Assembly (NCBI GenBank): GCA_947176325.1
Contig: CAMWQD010000071.1
Span: forward strand, 1 to 6,463
Length of the DNA: 6,463 bases
DNA from: an uncultured Bacteroidales bacterium
GTDB lineage: Bacteria > Bacteroidota > Bacteroidia > Bacteroidales > P3
Direction: 5' to 3'
Of the stretch, positions 5,736-6,463 are shown one piece after another. Numbering within the stretch: the first letter of the stretch is position 1; every line of letters starts with the position of its first letter. The notes beneath the pieces were generated by a model. The model was not told the DNA's origin. It saw only the letters and a list, made by a program, of their open reading frames with translations, and did not search any database. Position numbers and translations under genes: made by a program.

Positions 5736-6463
5736 ATGTCTTGGATTCAAGAACACATGGCTATGGCGGTTTTGATCGGGATTGCAATCGTGGTCATACC
5801 GTTTTTAATCTATTATGTGGTTACGGCCACTAAAAATCACCCCAAAGGGTTGATTGCCGCCGCTTTGAGCAATATGGGCGAACGCTTCGGCTACTACATC
5901 ATGAATGCCGTATTGTTGCTGTTCATCTGCTCCAAATTCGGTATTCCCGATGCCACGGCGGGCTTCATCTATGCCGTTTTCTACTGCTGCATCTATCTGT
6001 TCAGTCTGCCCGGCGGTATCGTGGCCGACCGTTTGCAGAACTACAAGGGCACCATTATGTCGGGCTTGCTCATCATGGCCTTGGGCTATGTGCTGCTCTC
6101 GCTCCCCGTTTTCGGCGGTGCGCCCGGTGCTGTGCCTTCGTGGGTGTTGGTGTTCACCTGCGTGGCCTTGTTCCTGATTGCGGCCGGTAACGGTCTTTTC
6201 AAGGGCAACTTGCAGGCTATCGTGGGTCAGATGTACGACAACTTCGAAGCCGACGCGGCCAAGAAAGGCCCCGAAGCTTTGGCTTTGGCCAAGAGCAAAC
6301 GCGACAGCGGTTTCCAGATTTTCTACGTGTTCATCAACATCGGCGGTGTGATTGCGCCTTTTGTGGCTCCCTTGCTGCGTGAATGGCTCTTGGGCACCAA
6401 GAACCTCATCTACAACTCGCAGATGCCCGCCCTCTGCCACCAATACTTGGGCGGCAACATGGA
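5736..6463 (+). CDS. POT/PTR2 family proton-dependent oligopeptide transporter (N-terminal part, cut by window)
   Basis: The visible 242 codons encode the N-terminal half of an inner-membrane peptide/proton symporter of the major facilitator superfamily. POT markers appear in order: the ExxERFxYY motif as GERFGYY (48-54, with E49, R50, F51, Y53 and Y54), GGIVADR (93-99) of the first PTR2 signature, GNGLFKGNLQ (151-160), whose K156 matches the conserved helix-4 lysine (canonical GxGxxKPN, here with Gly for Pro), and FQIFYVFINIGGVIAP (193-208) matching FYxxINxG. Residues 10-29 form an extra hydrophobic helix before the HPKG that normally sits near the N-terminus of Bacteroidetes POTs. The ATG at 5736 is preceded by an A/T-rich leader without a Shine-Dalgarno, normal for this phylum. 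No other ATG lies between the extra helix and the core. The gene is divergent from maf. The C-terminal half is outside the window. Confidence 0.9.
   Translation, partial: MSWIQEHMAMAVLIGIAIVVIPFLIYYVVTATKNHPKGLIAAALSNMGERFGYYIMNAVLLLFICSKFGIPDATAGFIYAVFYCCIYLFSLPGGIVADRLQNYKGTIMSGLLIMALGYVLLSLPVFGGAPGAVPSWVLVFTCVALFLIAAGNGLFKGNLQAIVGQMYDNFEADAAKKGPEALALAKSKRDSGFQIFYVFINIGGVIAPFVAPLLREWLLGTKNLIYNSQMPALCHQYLGGNM

Noticed and set aside
5805..6443. A 212-codon minus-strand frame opposite the POT transporter
   Set aside because: Shadow of the plus-strand gene, whose POT motifs occur in the correct order and spacing.
1..6463. Mobile elements, CRISPR arrays, tRNA or rRNA genes, toxin-antitoxin or defence modules
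   Set aside because: No transposase, integrase, regularly spaced repeats, tRNA-like cloverleaf or defence-type domain was seen on either strand; all substantial sequence is accounted for by housekeeping genes.

Overview
The window looks like an ordinary chromosomal housekeeping segment from a member of the Bacteroidales; the genus cannot be fixed from the sequence alone. The evidence is the DUF4271 - uroporphyrinogen-III-synthase-like - rnpA - yidD order, a GldA-type ABC ATPase, the scarcity of Shine-Dalgarno sequences, and TAnnTTTG (-7) boxes of the Bacteroidetes primary sigma factor. Base composition is mixed, roughly half G+C by eye. No mobile element, tRNA, rRNA, CRISPR array or phage gene is visible.

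Layout. Seven genes on the minus strand read leftward from about 5630 to the left edge: maf (5630-5037), a secreted S41/PDZ carboxy-terminal processing protease (5040-3361), a GldA-type ABC ATPase (3331-2390), a DUF4271 membrane protein (2387-1659), a HemD-like protein with an unusual basic tail (1597-599), rnpA (593-186) and yidD (193 to beyond the left edge). Junctions are tight: maf/protease overlap by 4 nt, protease/gldA are 29 nt apart, gldA/DUF4271 2 nt, DUF4271/hemD 61 nt, hemD/rnpA 5 nt, and rnpA/yidD overlap by 8 nt if the GTG start of yidD is right. This is consistent with one long operon, possibly with an internal promoter inside the 3' end of the DUF4271 gene that drives hemD-rnpA-yidD. 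A POT-family (proton-dependent oligopeptide) transporter starts divergently at 5736 on the plus strand and runs off the right edge.

The 105-nt divergent spacer (5631-5735) is the main regulatory region. It has a perfect TAnnTTTG box on each strand, arranged so that the -33 region of each promoter lies on or over the -7 box of the other. A 10-bp perfect palindrome lies in the transporter leader.

Functionally the leftward genes share an envelope and RNA housekeeping theme: tRNA 5'-end maturation (RnpA), membrane protein insertion (YidD), periplasmic proteolysis (S41), an ABC ATPase, and nucleotide-pool or septation control (Maf). Nothing in the window forces the conclusion of a new biological system. 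The points most worth a second look are the interlocked divergent promoters, the candidate promoter written into conserved DUF4271 codons, the Lys/Ser-rich tail of the HemD-like protein, the GldA-like ATPase without a visible permease but next to DUF4271, and the extra N-terminal hydrophobic helix of the POT transporter.
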